This document shows, in pieces, positions 33,902-44,214 of a stretch of DNA of 64,000 nt (positions are counted from its first letter, which is position 1; every line of letters starts with the position of its first letter). This DNA comes from Eremothecium cymbalariae DBVPG#7215 (lineage: Eukaryota > Ascomycota > Saccharomycetes > Saccharomycetales > Saccharomycetaceae), in the NCBI RefSeq assembly GCF_000235365.1, contig NC_016449.1, positions 186,001 to 250,000 of the forward strand. Direction: 5' to 3'. A program made the position numbers and the translations under genes. The notes beneath the pieces are model-generated. The model saw only the letters and a program-made list of their open reading frames with translations. It was not told where the DNA came from and made no database searches.

Positions 33902-34438
33902 ATGTCTTTAATTAACTCACCATTTTTCGACTTTTTTGATGCTATCAGCGATGAGGTTGCAGCAGTTAACGATAGACTTCTATTTGGAGGGAATCGGAAT
34001 AATAGGTCTTTGGTGAAGCCGGCGGGCAATCAACTCGAACGTCGTAGGAAGGTTTGGGAAGATCGGGCTAACCAGCTTACTGTTCCGCCTGTGGACTTGT
34101 TTGAACGGGAAAACGAGTACGAGATTTCAGCTACTCTCCCGGGCATTGCCAAACAGGAGGATATCAATGTAGAGTTCCATCGCGGTAACAATCAGGTTAT
34201 TATCTCAGGCGAACTTCCAAGCAGGGAGGTTGAGAAAGACGAGGGGGGCTTCCATGTCAGGGAGCGTGCTAGCGGTAGTTTCAGGCGTGCGGTTTTGCTT
34301 CCAGAGCAGCCCGGTGTTGATGTTGAGAAAATAGAGGCAGATTACCAGAATGGTGTTTTGACATTAAAGGTGCCCAAACTTGCTGCCCAAGAAGGCAAGC
34401 CTAATGTCCACAAGATTACCATCGGCAGTAAGTTGTAA
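33902..34438 (+). CDS. HSP26: Small heat-shock protein Hsp26
   Basis: ATP-independent chaperone that holds unfolding proteins (family knowledge). The 178-residue protein begins SLINSPFFDFFD, close to the N-terminus of S. cerevisiae Hsp26. It has an alpha-crystallin domain (about 62-165) with VDLFERENEYEISATLPGI and the conserved ADYQNGVLTLKVPK. The C-terminal HKITI gives the I-x-I oligomerisation motif. It is shorter than S. cerevisiae Hsp26 (about 214) because the middle of the N-terminal region is reduced. Confidence 0.93.
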   Translation: MSLINSPFFDFFDAISDEVAAVNDRLLFGGNRNNRSLVKPAGNQLERRRKVWEDRANQLTVPPVDLFERENEYEISATLPGIAKQEDINVEFHRGNNQVIISGELPSREVEKDEGGFHVRERASGSFRRAVLLPEQPGVDVEKIEADYQNGVLTLKVPKLAAQEGKPNVHKITIGSKL

Positions 34439-35120
34439 ATGGGTGTATGTGACTCATACCTCTCCCCTTTGCCGTTTTATACTGTGGACAGAGGATTCAG
34501 CGTGTTTATGAATTTATGATTGAGTTATAATATTTAGAGTCTTTTAAGTAGGTGGTTTAAATACATGTTAGGTTTTATTAAAAACTGTACTCTTGGTTCA
34601 CGGATGAAGTGGCTCTTTCTTGGCTGCGTCAGTGCCACGCCGTAATTTGGTAACTTTACTTATTTTATGGTTATTTGAGCTGATATACTGGTCAATTGAA
34701 ACGATAAATAGGCTTTAGTAGCTTTTTGTTAGCTCTTTAGTGGATTATAGAGATAGAATCAGCTATATATATATATATCTTCAGAAAGGAATATGTATCA
34801 TTTAGAAATAATGGTTCTTCTGGAATTAAAGGTTGACGGGATACAAAGGCCTAGAAATTTTAACTAAAAAATTGAAATAAGTACAGCAATACATGCATTA
34901 TAATAATCTTCCATCCCTTGTGGATATAATATTCCAACTTTGATATATTACGATCAGTCGGTAAGTCAGTTCGCTCGAACTTCCGTATGTTAATTCGTTC
35001 AGGGTAACGGCACTGTCATATAAAGTTGTCGTTGAAAGACAAAATTGGTTGTTCTTTCCAAGCAAGCGTATATATAACAACTTCAAAGGAAAGAAAGATA
35101 ACGCTGAATATCCATGAAAT
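34439..35120. other. Intergenic, HSP26 to TEX1
   Basis: About 680 bp, AT-rich, with a short (AT)n run at about 34764-34778. No further gene is supported. Confidence 0.5.
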
Positions 35121-36459
35121 ATGGACAAGGGTTCCAAAGTTAATAGTGGGAATGCTCAATTTGAGCCCCTTACTGCGGACAAGTTAACCAAAATGTATAA
35201 GCGGTTTTTAGCTGGCTGGCAATACAGAAGTATGAGGATCCGCGATGACCATCTTCACAAAATTGAACATCCTTATCGATTAGAACGCCGTGGAGCAAGT
35301 AGAAATGAAGTTATTGCAATGAATAGTAATTATATTGGCTCGCTGGCTGCTTGGAGTAGGACGGATGGATCGATTTCGCTTTTTAATGCCACCACGCAGC
35401 GACATTCGTTTACTATAAAAGATGCCCATGGAGCCGATAAGTTGTGCCTGTCTATTACTTGGAACCCTGTAGAGGCCCATCAGTTTGTTACTGTTGGTAA
35501 TTCGACAACAGTCAAAGTTTGGAACGCTTTGGATAGCAAGAATCCATCGTTCAAGAGTTTTGTAACTGGTCCTAGGATGAAAAACCACAAGTGCTTATTT
35601 GATCCGTTTGGTATGTGGTTACTTGTATTAACTAAATCTGATGAGGTGTACTTGTTCGATGTTGTTGAGGGATATAAGCTCCATTCAATTTCAAAATTAG
35701 TTGATGAGGGCAGCGAAGAAAATGGGGAAAATAGATACAGCTCGTGCTATATGTTGGTTGAATGATGGTAAGCATATTGTAGTAGGGTTTAAAAGCGGCC
35801 ACCTTAAGATCCTAAGAAGAAGTGAAACAGGGTTTGAGCCTATCAATACAATGGTTGGTCATCTGGATGCTGTTAGCTGTCTTGCTGTAGATCCTTGGGG
35901 ATTGTTTTTTGTTTCGGGATCGGAAGATGGTTGTTGTGCATTATGGTCATTGGAGGATTTCACCTGTAATAGGATCTTTCCAGGATTTGAAGGGATTGTT
36001 GAAAGTGTAAGTGTGTCAAATGATGGACTTGTGTTGGCAGTTGGATCTCGCCAGGTATCCAAGGACGTATCAAAATTGTCCTTCATGACTATTCTTGGCC
36101 ACGACAGTATTCAGGAATATACGTTTAGTAATAATTGTCATTCCCTGGTGATGTTCATTCCAGAAACAATGAAACTGTTGATAACGGAGGAGCAGGATAT
36201 TGTGACTCTATTTAAATCTGGTTGCCGCTCGATTATACACACTGTCGATGAAACAGATACGTTAGAAGCAAATACTGCAGCTAATGTTGCTGTAATAAAA
36301 AGGTTACCTACCATAAAGGATGAAGAAAGGAAACCCTCGAAAAGGCGTAGATCTGAAAAGTTACGTGCAATAGAAAGGAAAGACGCTGGCTTGAGAATGA
36401 GTAAAGGAGAAGAAATTAGTAGGCCAGTTCGTCGTATTGATGAGAATTTCTCTACGTAG
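35121..36459 (+). CDS. TEX1: THO/TREX subunit Tex1 (WD40), split by one frameshift
   Basis: WD40 protein of the THO complex coupling transcription to mRNA export (family knowledge). Two overlapping frames (35121-35765 and 35701-36459) together give about 445 residues, close to S. cerevisiae Tex1 (about 422). WD-type units are seen in both, such as LSITWNPVEAHQFVTVG in the first and ICWLNDGKHIVVGFKSGHL in the second. The downstream frame is +1 relative to the first. Family-like sequence resumes at IDTARAICWL, so the shift probably lies at the GGGGAAAA tract near 35723-35732. The C-terminus is basic. It is convergent with MRPL17, in the order YNL253W-YNL252C of S. cerevisiae. Confidence 0.8.
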
Positions 36460-36630
36460 AGAAGGCAACTCGACATAACGCCTAGAGGGTACCAGCTCAC
36501 GTTACGGAAGAGACGAATACATCCCAAAAAAGATTTTAAATAAAGAAATTTGTACAATATATTCTTACTTTTGTTTGAGTGCCGCTTTTAAGTATTTACA
36601 AGTTAGCTTTAGTGACTTAGAAATGGTAAT

Positions 36631-37440
36631 TCAAATGTTTGCCAATAAGAAGTCAATTTTGGCAAAGTATTCCGGGTCCGTATGGGCTTCTATCTCTTCT
36701 TTCGTGAGCCATGCAAATTCCTTATATGGTTTCTTTTCTGGCAGTTTGAATTCCCCAGCTAATATGTGAGATTTAATTAGGAACTCAGTTACTTCGCCAT
36801 CGCGCAACGCAGCTGCAGGAGTAGTAGAAACTGTCCATGTGTTGATTTTCGAATCACTTGATGCTTTTAAACCATTCTCAGCCGCCACATGAAGGGATCT
36901 CACACCACTTTCGGCGGCTGCTGATACAGAGAAACTAGGAAACCTCCAACGATCTTGTTGATCCTTTAATAGTAGGTATAGTGTCCTGTCTAGTTTCCTC
37001 TCCAGACTCTTAATGTCATTGGCTTCATCCGCATTCGTTGTTCTAGAGTTGGGAACAATCTCTCTTGACATTTTACTATCATCACGGCCCTCTGATACCT
37101 GTTTAGGTAATAAGATATCTTGTTTTCTACTTCTTTCTCTGTTGTGTCTGACATCTGGAACGCCTTGAGGGAACCAAACACCTGGTTGTTTGGAAACCAC
37201 ACCTTTTTGGACGTCTAAGAAACGACGCTCTGCTAGAGTACCTCTCTTAAAGTAAAAATACTGTGGGAAAGTCCACATTAACCGTCTTTCTAGTTCAGAT
37301 TGATATTTGTAGTACTGTGATTCCAGTTTAGTCAGTTCTGCGGTGACAATTGGAATACGAGAAAGTATCAAACCAGCCTTAATAGACTGAACCAACGGTA
37401 CACCCTTATTGGCGATGGTAGTCATGCTTGGATTGCCCAT
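36631..37440 (-). CDS. MRPL17: Mitochondrial large ribosomal subunit protein mL46
   Basis: Nudix-fold related component of the mitochondrial large subunit. The protein has the N-terminal mL46 region and a C-terminal hydrolase-like domain ending in KPYKEFAWLTKEEI. The frame opens at a TTG (37476). The first ATG, 37440, gives 269 residues; an ATG at 37425 is also possible. S. cerevisiae Mrpl17 is about 281 residues. The synteny TEX1-MRPL17-NRD1 equals YNL253W-YNL252C-YNL251C. Confidence 0.9.
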   Translation of the reverse strand: MGNPSMTTIANKGVPLVQSIKAGLILSRIPIVTAELTKLESQYYKYQSELERRLMWTFPQYFYFKRGTLAERRFLDVQKGVVSKQPGVWFPQGVPDVRHNRERSRKQDILLPKQVSEGRDDSKMSREIVPNSRTTNADEANDIKSLERKLDRTLYLLLKDQQDRWRFPSFSVSAAAESGVRSLHVAAENGLKASSDSKINTWTVSTTPAAALRDGEVTEFLIKSHILAGEFKLPEKKPYKEFAWLTKEEIEAHTDPEYFAKIDFLLANI

Positions 37441-37754
37441 CAATCTGACCAGGGTAAATATTTCAGTATTAATCAAGATTTGAAATATTGCAAGTTGAAT
37501 TGATGACTATCAGAATTTGTGGAAAATTTTTGATGAACGTGAAAAATGATCTATGATGTGGTCACCTTTGACGAGCCTAATCTTGATCGAAACTACTATT
37601 ACGTTCATATTAAGACATCTAAACTGATGAAGTATTACGTTATACTACGTATTATTAGCCACAACCATACTGGTTTTGTTTCTCTCTGTTTTTTCTCTTC
37701 TCTCTCTGTCTTTCACCGTTTGTGTTTGTCTTACACAGGCACATAGTTGTTTTG

Positions 37755-39569
37755 TCAATGCTGTTGCTTGTTCAACATGCTCATTAGTGAGTTTAACTGG
37801 GCAGTTGGATCAAAGGCTGCAGACTGTTGTTGATGATCTTGAGGTTGGTGCTGTGGTGCAATGACTGGGATCATAGGTTGTTGAGGATATAGAGTGGGTT
37901 GAGGGATTTGTGGAGGAATACCTTGGTAAATAGGTGGGGGGTATCCTGCTGCAGGTGGGACAGCAGGCGTAGGTGGTTGTTGTGGGAACATGGCAGCATC
38001 GTAGTTCTGGTTTTGAGCAGTACGGAAAGTCGTTCCTGGTAAAGGTTTCCCTGATTTTGGGCCGTTACCCCTGTCTGTGGGCATTTTTTGAGATATAGCT
38101 TTAGAAGAGACGCCTTCACCAACTATGATGTCGGGTTCTTCGAAAACCATGCCTGATTGCAGAGGTTGATTTCCAGTACCACCCCACTCAGCGCACAAAG
38201 ACCACTTGCGGTCAACTTCCGTTAGTCTGTGCATTGGAATAATACTGTAGCCGTGTTGGTAATCACAACAATCTCTTGGACCAAACCCTACAGCCCAACG
38301 GATTCTTAGGGGTGAAGATTCGTCTTTGTTAAAGTTTGATAGGATACTGTCTGCTTCTTGTCTTGAGTATATCTTGACAAAGGCATGCTTACGGGAGTTG
38401 TTCAAGATAACGCTTTGTACTTCACCGAACTTGCCTAGAAGTCTTGCAATATCATATTCCCTCATAGTATTTGGGACACCACCAACGAATAAGGTACGAG
38501 AATAAACCTTAATATGGTCAGAGGGTAAATTAGGATCGAAAGAGACGTGCCTTGGTCTGAAGTGAGTATTACTGGGGATGTTGCGTTCCTCCGGGTATAG
38601 GTGATGATTATTACTAGTATTACTGCTGCTATTATTTTTGCTGTTGTTACTGGTAGTAGAGCTGGAATTGGTGGTTGTGGTGCTGCTGTGAACAGTTTTC
38701 TTTTCATGCCTCTTGGGAGACTTAGATCTTGACCTTTCGTGATGGGTATCCATCTTTTTGTTACTTCTAGCGGATCTGCCGATGTATTGGGTAGGTTCAT
38801 GACGTGGGTGGTGTTGTTGGTGATACTGGTGACGTTGCGGTTCAAGTGGCTGGCGCTGAGATTGCTGTGCCTTATGGTCCTGGGAGCTTTGCGGGCCAGC
38901 GGCCGACACGCCAGCAGATCGAGCCATTTGGGACTGTAAGGTGGACAACAATTGCATTAACGCAGCTTGCTGCAGCACAAGGTCCGTGGAACCTAGGTCT
39001 GCTGGCACTGAGACGTCGGTCGGAACGGATTCCATTGGTTTTAGGTTACTCAAGATTTGAATTGCTTTTTCCTTTGGATCGGAAGCTTGTGAACTAGAAG
39101 ACTTTCCGGTATCCTTCAGAGCAAACCATACACCTCTGACAGCATTCAAAACACCTTTCTGGAAAAGATCAGCTTTATCCCAGATGTCGACCAAGTCCTT
39201 GATCTTATCTCTGTTTTCGGCACTACTCTTTTCAACACCGTCACTAAGTAAAGTTTGAACATTTTCACCCAACGTGAACAAGGCATGTCCGTAAGAACCA
39301 GGTTGTGCGTTGGACTTCATCGACTGGTTCAAATCTTTGCACTTGTTCAAGAAGGCCCTCCCAATCGAGTCTATGACATAAAGAGAACCTAATTTATGTG
39401 TCGCCGGACACGTACGTGAGTACTTCATTATTTTTTCGATCAAGTATTCTTCAGCATTTACATTTTCTAAAGCATAGGTGGTCAGTTTTTTGATTCTAGA
39501 ACCTGAGATACCAGATTTTAACTCCTTTAAGGATTCTAAAGTGGCTACAAAATCCTCGTGATTGGACAT
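37755..39569 (-). CDS. NRD1: RNA-binding transcription terminator Nrd1
   Basis: Nrd1 of the Nrd1-Nab3-Sen1 complex, which ends transcription of short non-coding RNAs (family knowledge). The 604-residue protein has an N-terminal CTD-interaction domain (about 1-155), a linker with Gln/His and then RS/Ser/Asn-rich stretches (a basic KSPKRHEKK patch near 290), an RRM (about 360-430) with TLFVGGVP and HAFVKIY, and a Pro/Gln-rich tail. S. cerevisiae Nrd1 is about 575 residues. It is divergent from RAD50. Confidence 0.95.
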   Translation of the reverse strand: MSNHEDFVATLESLKELKSGISGSRIKKLTTYALENVNAEEYLIEKIMKYSRTCPATHKLGSLYVIDSIGRAFLNKCKDLNQSMKSNAQPGSYGHALFTLGENVQTLLSDGVEKSSAENRDKIKDLVDIWDKADLFQKGVLNAVRGVWFALKDTGKSSSSQASDPKEKAIQILSNLKPMESVPTDVSVPADLGSTDLVLQQAALMQLLSTLQSQMARSAGVSAAGPQSSQDHKAQQSQRQPLEPQRHQYHQQHHPRHEPTQYIGRSARSNKKMDTHHERSRSKSPKRHEKKTVHSSTTTTNSSSTTSNNSKNNSSSNTSNNHHLYPEERNIPSNTHFRPRHVSFDPNLPSDHIKVYSRTLFVGGVPNTMREYDIARLLGKFGEVQSVILNNSRKHAFVKIYSRQEADSILSNFNKDESSPLRIRWAVGFGPRDCCDYQHGYSIIPMHRLTEVDRKWSLCAEWGGTGNQPLQSGMVFEEPDIIVGEGVSSKAISQKMPTDRGNGPKSGKPLPGTTFRTAQNQNYDAAMFPQQPPTPAVPPAAGYPPPIYQGIPPQIPQPTLYPQQPMIPVIAPQHQPQDHQQQSAAFDPTAQLNSLMSMLNKQQH

Positions 39570-40175
39570 TTTGTGTACAATATTTGAGTGGGGTTCTTCT
39601 TATATGAGGTACGTGCTCCAGCTGCTCCTATGAGTCATGTAATTATCGCTCTCTCTTTTTTTTGCAGCAACAACTGAAACAGTTGTAAAATGCCCGTTAG
39701 AATATTCGTAATGTGAACAAAAGCGTCCGACAGTATATTTCTTCAGCAGATGCTACTTGATTATACGCGTTCTCTAATCCTGGATTTCTCGTCAAGTAGA
39801 TAACTAGCAGATGTATTGAACTAAGCTGTACTTACAAAACAACGTTGTTGTGAGTGTGGAGAGGACTGTTAATAACTTCGTGGGAATCTACCCTTTTCCT
39901 GGAATTTGATTGTCCACTTATATACTCCTTTGTTTCGTAATTTTTTCATTTTTGGTAGTGAGTGAAACAAGAGCAATTCAAATTCGCAGAGAAGCCCGGG
40001 TAATCTACCGTAGTGGGTGATGGATTCTGTCAGACATTAGAAGTTCTGGAATCTGTCAGTTGCAAAGCGCGTAATATGGGATTACATAATATATATAAAG
40101 TGGAAAAGATTCGAAGGGAGATGAATAGTTAAGAAGCGATAGCAGTACGTAAATAAGAGTTAACAGTTGCGTGAA
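39570..40175. other. Divergent promoter, NRD1/RAD50
   Basis: About 600 bp. It holds an ACGCGT site at 39765-39770 and a palindrome CAACTG-AAA-CAGTTG at 39671-39685, about 100 bp before the NRD1 ATG. Nrd1 is autoregulated in S. cerevisiae by early termination; I cannot show that from this DNA. Confidence 0.5.
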
Positions 40176-43100
40176 ATGTCTGCAATCCATAACCTATCCA
40201 TACAGGGTATCAGGTCATTTGATGCACGTGATAAGGAAGTAATCAAATTTGGCAAGCCGTTGACTTTGATTGTTGGGGCTAATGGATGCGGTAAGACGAC
40301 TATTATCGAGTGTCTGAAATACGCTACTACAGGGGACTTGCCACCTAATTCGAAGAATGGGGCGTTTATTCATGATCCAAAGATTAATGGTGAGGTAGAT
40401 GTGAGGGCGCAGGTTAAGTTGGCGTTTACGAATGCAAATGGAGTGCAGATGGTTGTAACGAGGAACATACAGTTGATGAAGAAGCGGTCGACGGCGACAT
40501 TCAAGACTTTGGAGGGCCAGTTAGTTTCTATTAATAAGGGGGAACGTACGACTTTGAGCACGCGGGCTGCGGATCTGGATCAGCAGGTTCCTTTGTATCT
40601 TGGGGTTCCCAAGGCTATTTTGGATTATGTTATCTTTTGTCACCAGGAGGATTCGTTGTGGCCGTTAAGCGAGCCTGCTAATTTGAAGAAGAGGTTTGAT
40701 GAGATATTCCAGGCTATGAAGTTTACCAAGGCTTTGGATAACCTGAAATCTATCAAAAAGGATATGGCGGTGGATATCCGGCTGCTAAAGCAGTCTGTCG
40801 AACATTTGAAGACCGATCGTGATAGGTCCCGAGCCATAGCACTATCCATTTCCGAATTGGAAGACAAGACGGAGAGCTATAAAGCGACCCTTCCTGTGCT
40901 TGAAGCTCAGTTAAAGGATATTACCGAGCAGTCTGATAAGCTGTTTAAGTCAAATCAGGAGTTTCAGCAGGTGTTGTCTAAGTTAGATAACCTAAAGCAT
41001 TCCCGGGAATCTGTTGCTAACCAAATAAAACGGCTAGAGGAATCAATCGAGCCTTTAGACATGAGCAGGGATGAGTTGCAGCAGCTGTTGGACAATTTTT
41101 CATCTGCTGTAGATGAAAAACGTGATGTCGTTTCCAAATTAGAGGACGATCTTTCTAATGTTGATGAGAAGCTTCAGAGGCTAAGGGGCATCCGGGAGTC
41201 AATGATATCTGAGCATGCAGTACTGAGTTCTAATAAGGAAAAGTATGTGAATAATCTGAAGTTGCACGAAGAACTGTCAGCCAAGTTAGTTGCTAAGTAC
41301 AAGTTTTCTGGTGTTGATATTTTGCACGATATGAAATTGCTGGTTCTTGATACTGAAAAAGCTGTTAGCAAAGCACGAGAAGACAACAGATTACGTGAAG
41401 AGGGCTGCCAAGATTTGTTGGCCAAGAAGAGGAATACATTGGTCAAGGAAGAGCAGAAACTTTCCTACACTGAAAGTGATGCGACTAAACTGAAAGAACA
41501 GTTGGATGCCTTAAATGTTAGGTTAACATCAATTGAACAGACTGAGAGCGATTTAAAGGTTTCTAAAGAAGATTTGGAAAAGTATAAGTCTCTTGTTGAC
41601 ACTTGGAGGCAGGATAAAAATTTTGAGCAATTCAATAAGGATATAAAAGCTAAGAACGATGAGATGTTAATCCTTGAACATGAAGTTGAAAATGTCCAGA
41701 ATCAGATTTCGAAAACAAACCAGCATTCAGATTTACTTGCCAAGTATTCTATGTTAAAGAGCTCCATTCAAGACAAGAAGAAGGAATTGGATAGTAGTAT
41801 TTTAAAAATTGAAGGCGACAAGAGCAGTCAATTATTGGGAATGGAGGTTACAGACGATTTTGAACTAGATTTGAAAAAGAATTACATAAACCTACAGAAG
41901 CAAATTGCAAGTAGCAGCAGAAGCAATAGAGAAGCGAGTGCCAAGTGTACTGAATTTCAGATTGAATTGAGATCAGCAGAGAAAGAATTAAATCAATTGA
42001 ATAAAAAAGTTCTCGACCTGAGGGAGAAACTTGCGAACGAATTGCCTGAGGATTGTAGCATTGACGAATATGATGAGGTGCTACTAGAAAGTGAAGAGTC
42101 ATATAGAGTTTCCCTTGAAAATTTAAAAATGCATAGGACAACCCTTGAGTTTAACTTAAAAGCTCTCGAAATTGCGGAGAATGATCACTGCTGTTATCTA
42201 TGCCAAAGGAAATTTCAAAATGATGTTGAGAAAGCTAATTTATTGGAAGAGTTACATTCTAAAACCAAATCTGATTTTGAGCAGACCTTAATAAAAGAGG
42301 TACAGGATCAGAAGGAATATTATTTTTCCTTGAGAAAATTAGAGAAGGATATTATTGCTTTAAGGGAAGTTGAATCCAAAGTAAAATTGGCTCAAGAAAA
42401 TGTTAGCCAGTGGAAAGTTGTCCACCATAACTCCAAGTTAAACATGGAGTTAGCTGATAGTGAACATAATCGTTTAAAAGAAGCACAAGATCATTTTGAA
42501 AGAACCTTAAAACCGATTGTTAACGATGTCATCCGGCTCCGAAAAGAGTTAAATCAATCTGAGGCTGATTGTAGTCGAATTGAGGAGGAATTGAGTATAT
42601 ATTCCGAACATTCTAATGGGGTTCAAACAATAGATGAATTCCAACTTAAACAGAAAAACATTAATGGACGTTTGAGATTGTTACGTAAGGAGATTGGGAA
42701 GTTGCAGGAAGAAAAAGAAAACAGTTCCACAGAATATAACAATTTGTTAAATCTTGTTAGGGAGAAAACATTTAAAGTTAATTATATCGAAAAAAAACTC
42801 GAAGAAAAGCGGCATATTCAGAAGGATATTGATGATATAGCTTCAAAATATGGTAATGTGGATAGCGTGGTACTAGAAATTCAAAAAATTATTGATGGTT
42901 TAAATTCTGAAATTGGTGTACTTGAGAAATCACTAGAAGAAGTACGTATTGAGAATCGAAAGTTAGAGCAGCAACAAGATTTAAATTTAACGGAATTGAA
43001 ATCAAATTTTGGAGTGTTTAATTCTATCGTCGAGGAGATAAAAGCTTTTGAGATAGATGGAATAAAAAAATTAGAGGATGTTGAGTCTTCTTTGCAGGAC

Positions 43101-44072
43101 TGCAACGAAGAAATTGATACTTTGTCACATAAAGTCAATGAATTGAACCAAAAGATAATCTCAGAATCCCAGAAGCTGAAAGACTCCACTTCTGAACAGA
43201 AAAATATGAAGTTAAACATTGATTTAATTGATTTGAAGGGTCGGTTAGCTCAGATTGGGGAACATATTTTAAACCTAGATTCACAGAACGCCGAAGCTGA
43301 GCGTGACCGTTATCAACAAGAATCGACAAGGTTGAGATTTATGTTTGAGAAGTTAAGCTCTGAAAATGCGGGGAAATTGGGGGAGATCAAACAACTGCAA
43401 AATCAAATTAGTTCGTTGACTAAACAATTACAGACAGAATATAAAGATGTTGATATAAATTACCAGAATGAGTGGGCAAGGCTTCAGACAAAGACGTTAG
43501 TTGCTGATGATATTGATACTTATTCTAAAGTCCTAGATAGTGCTATTATGAAATATCATCGTCTTAAGATGGAGGATATTAATCGTATTATTGATGAGTT
43601 ATGGAAGCGGACCTACAGTGGTACTGATGTGGATACGATTAAAATCAAGTCCGATGAGCTTAGTAACAATAATAAGGGGAAATCTTACAATTATCGTGTT
43701 GTTATGTATAAACAGGATGCGGAATTAGACATGAGAGGCAGGTGCTCAGCGGGGCAGAAAGTGCTGGCTTCCATTATTATTAGGCTTGCATTATCAGAAA
43801 CGTTTGGTATAAATTGTGGCGTTATAGCGTTGGATGAGCCTACGACTAATTTGGATGAGGATAATATTGCTAGTTTGGCTAGGTCTTTAAGTAATATCCT
43901 TGAAGTTCGCAGGCATCAAAAAAATTTCCAGTTGATTGTTATTACACATGATGAGAAGTTTTTAAGTCATATGAATGCTGTAAACTTCACAGATCATTTC
44001 TGGAAGGTTAAAAGAGATGATAGGCAAAAATCAGAGATTCTGATGGTCGACATTGCCACGGCAAAAGAATAA
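40176..44072 (+). CDS. RAD50: Double-strand break repair ATPase Rad50
   Basis: SMC-like ATPase of Mre11-Rad50-Xrs2. The 1298-residue protein has a Walker A GANGCGKTT at about 34-42, two long coiled coils, and a zinc hook CYLC at about 673-676 in the middle. The C-terminal head has the signature SAGQKVLASIII near 1191, a Walker B LDEPTTNLD near 1220 and a later ITHDEKF. The S. cerevisiae protein is about 1312 residues. The frame opens at TTG 40167; the ATG at 40176 is the start. Confidence 0.97.
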   Translation: MSAIHNLSIQGIRSFDARDKEVIKFGKPLTLIVGANGCGKTTIIECLKYATTGDLPPNSKNGAFIHDPKINGEVDVRAQVKLAFTNANGVQMVVTRNIQLMKKRSTATFKTLEGQLVSINKGERTTLSTRAADLDQQVPLYLGVPKAILDYVIFCHQEDSLWPLSEPANLKKRFDEIFQAMKFTKALDNLKSIKKDMAVDIRLLKQSVEHLKTDRDRSRAIALSISELEDKTESYKATLPVLEAQLKDITEQSDKLFKSNQEFQQVLSKLDNLKHSRESVANQIKRLEESIEPLDMSRDELQQLLDNFSSAVDEKRDVVSKLEDDLSNVDEKLQRLRGIRESMISEHAVLSSNKEKYVNNLKLHEELSAKLVAKYKFSGVDILHDMKLLVLDTEKAVSKAREDNRLREEGCQDLLAKKRNTLVKEEQKLSYTESDATKLKEQLDALNVRLTSIEQTESDLKVSKEDLEKYKSLVDTWRQDKNFEQFNKDIKAKNDEMLILEHEVENVQNQISKTNQHSDLLAKYSMLKSSIQDKKKELDSSILKIEGDKSSQLLGMEVTDDFELDLKKNYINLQKQIASSSRSNREASAKCTEFQIELRSAEKELNQLNKKVLDLREKLANELPEDCSIDEYDEVLLESEESYRVSLENLKMHRTTLEFNLKALEIAENDHCCYLCQRKFQNDVEKANLLEELHSKTKSDFEQTLIKEVQDQKEYYFSLRKLEKDIIALREVESKVKLAQENVSQWKVVHHNSKLNMELADSEHNRLKEAQDHFERTLKPIVNDVIRLRKELNQSEADCSRIEEELSIYSEHSNGVQTIDEFQLKQKNINGRLRLLRKEIGKLQEEKENSSTEYNNLLNLVREKTFKVNYIEKKLEEKRHIQKDIDDIASKYGNVDSVVLEIQKIIDGLNSEIGVLEKSLEEVRIENRKLEQQQDLNLTELKSNFGVFNSIVEEIKAFEIDGIKKLEDVESSLQDCNEEIDTLSHKVNELNQKIISESQKLKDSTSEQKNMKLNIDLIDLKGRLAQIGEHILNLDSQNAEAERDRYQQESTRLRFMFEKLSSENAGKLGEIKQLQNQISSLTKQLQTEYKDVDINYQNEWARLQTKTLVADDIDTYSKVLDSAIMKYHRLKMEDINRIIDELWKRTYSGTDVDTIKIKSDELSNNNKGKSYNYRVVMYKQDAELDMRGRCSAGQKVLASIIIRLALSETFGINCGVIALDEPTTNLDEDNIASLARSLSNILEVRRHQKNFQLIVITHDEKFLSHMNAVNFTDHFWKVKRDDRQKSEILMVDIATAKE

Positions 44073-44214
44073 ATGTGATATGAGCGGCCATAGTAACCAT
44101 TCCTAGCAAATTAATAGGGTTTAAATCTACTGTTGATGATAGATGATATTTATTTTTGTTGTTTGCTTTTCTATAGATTATGTACAGCATTAAGTTTGAA
44201 GAGCTTGTTTCCTA

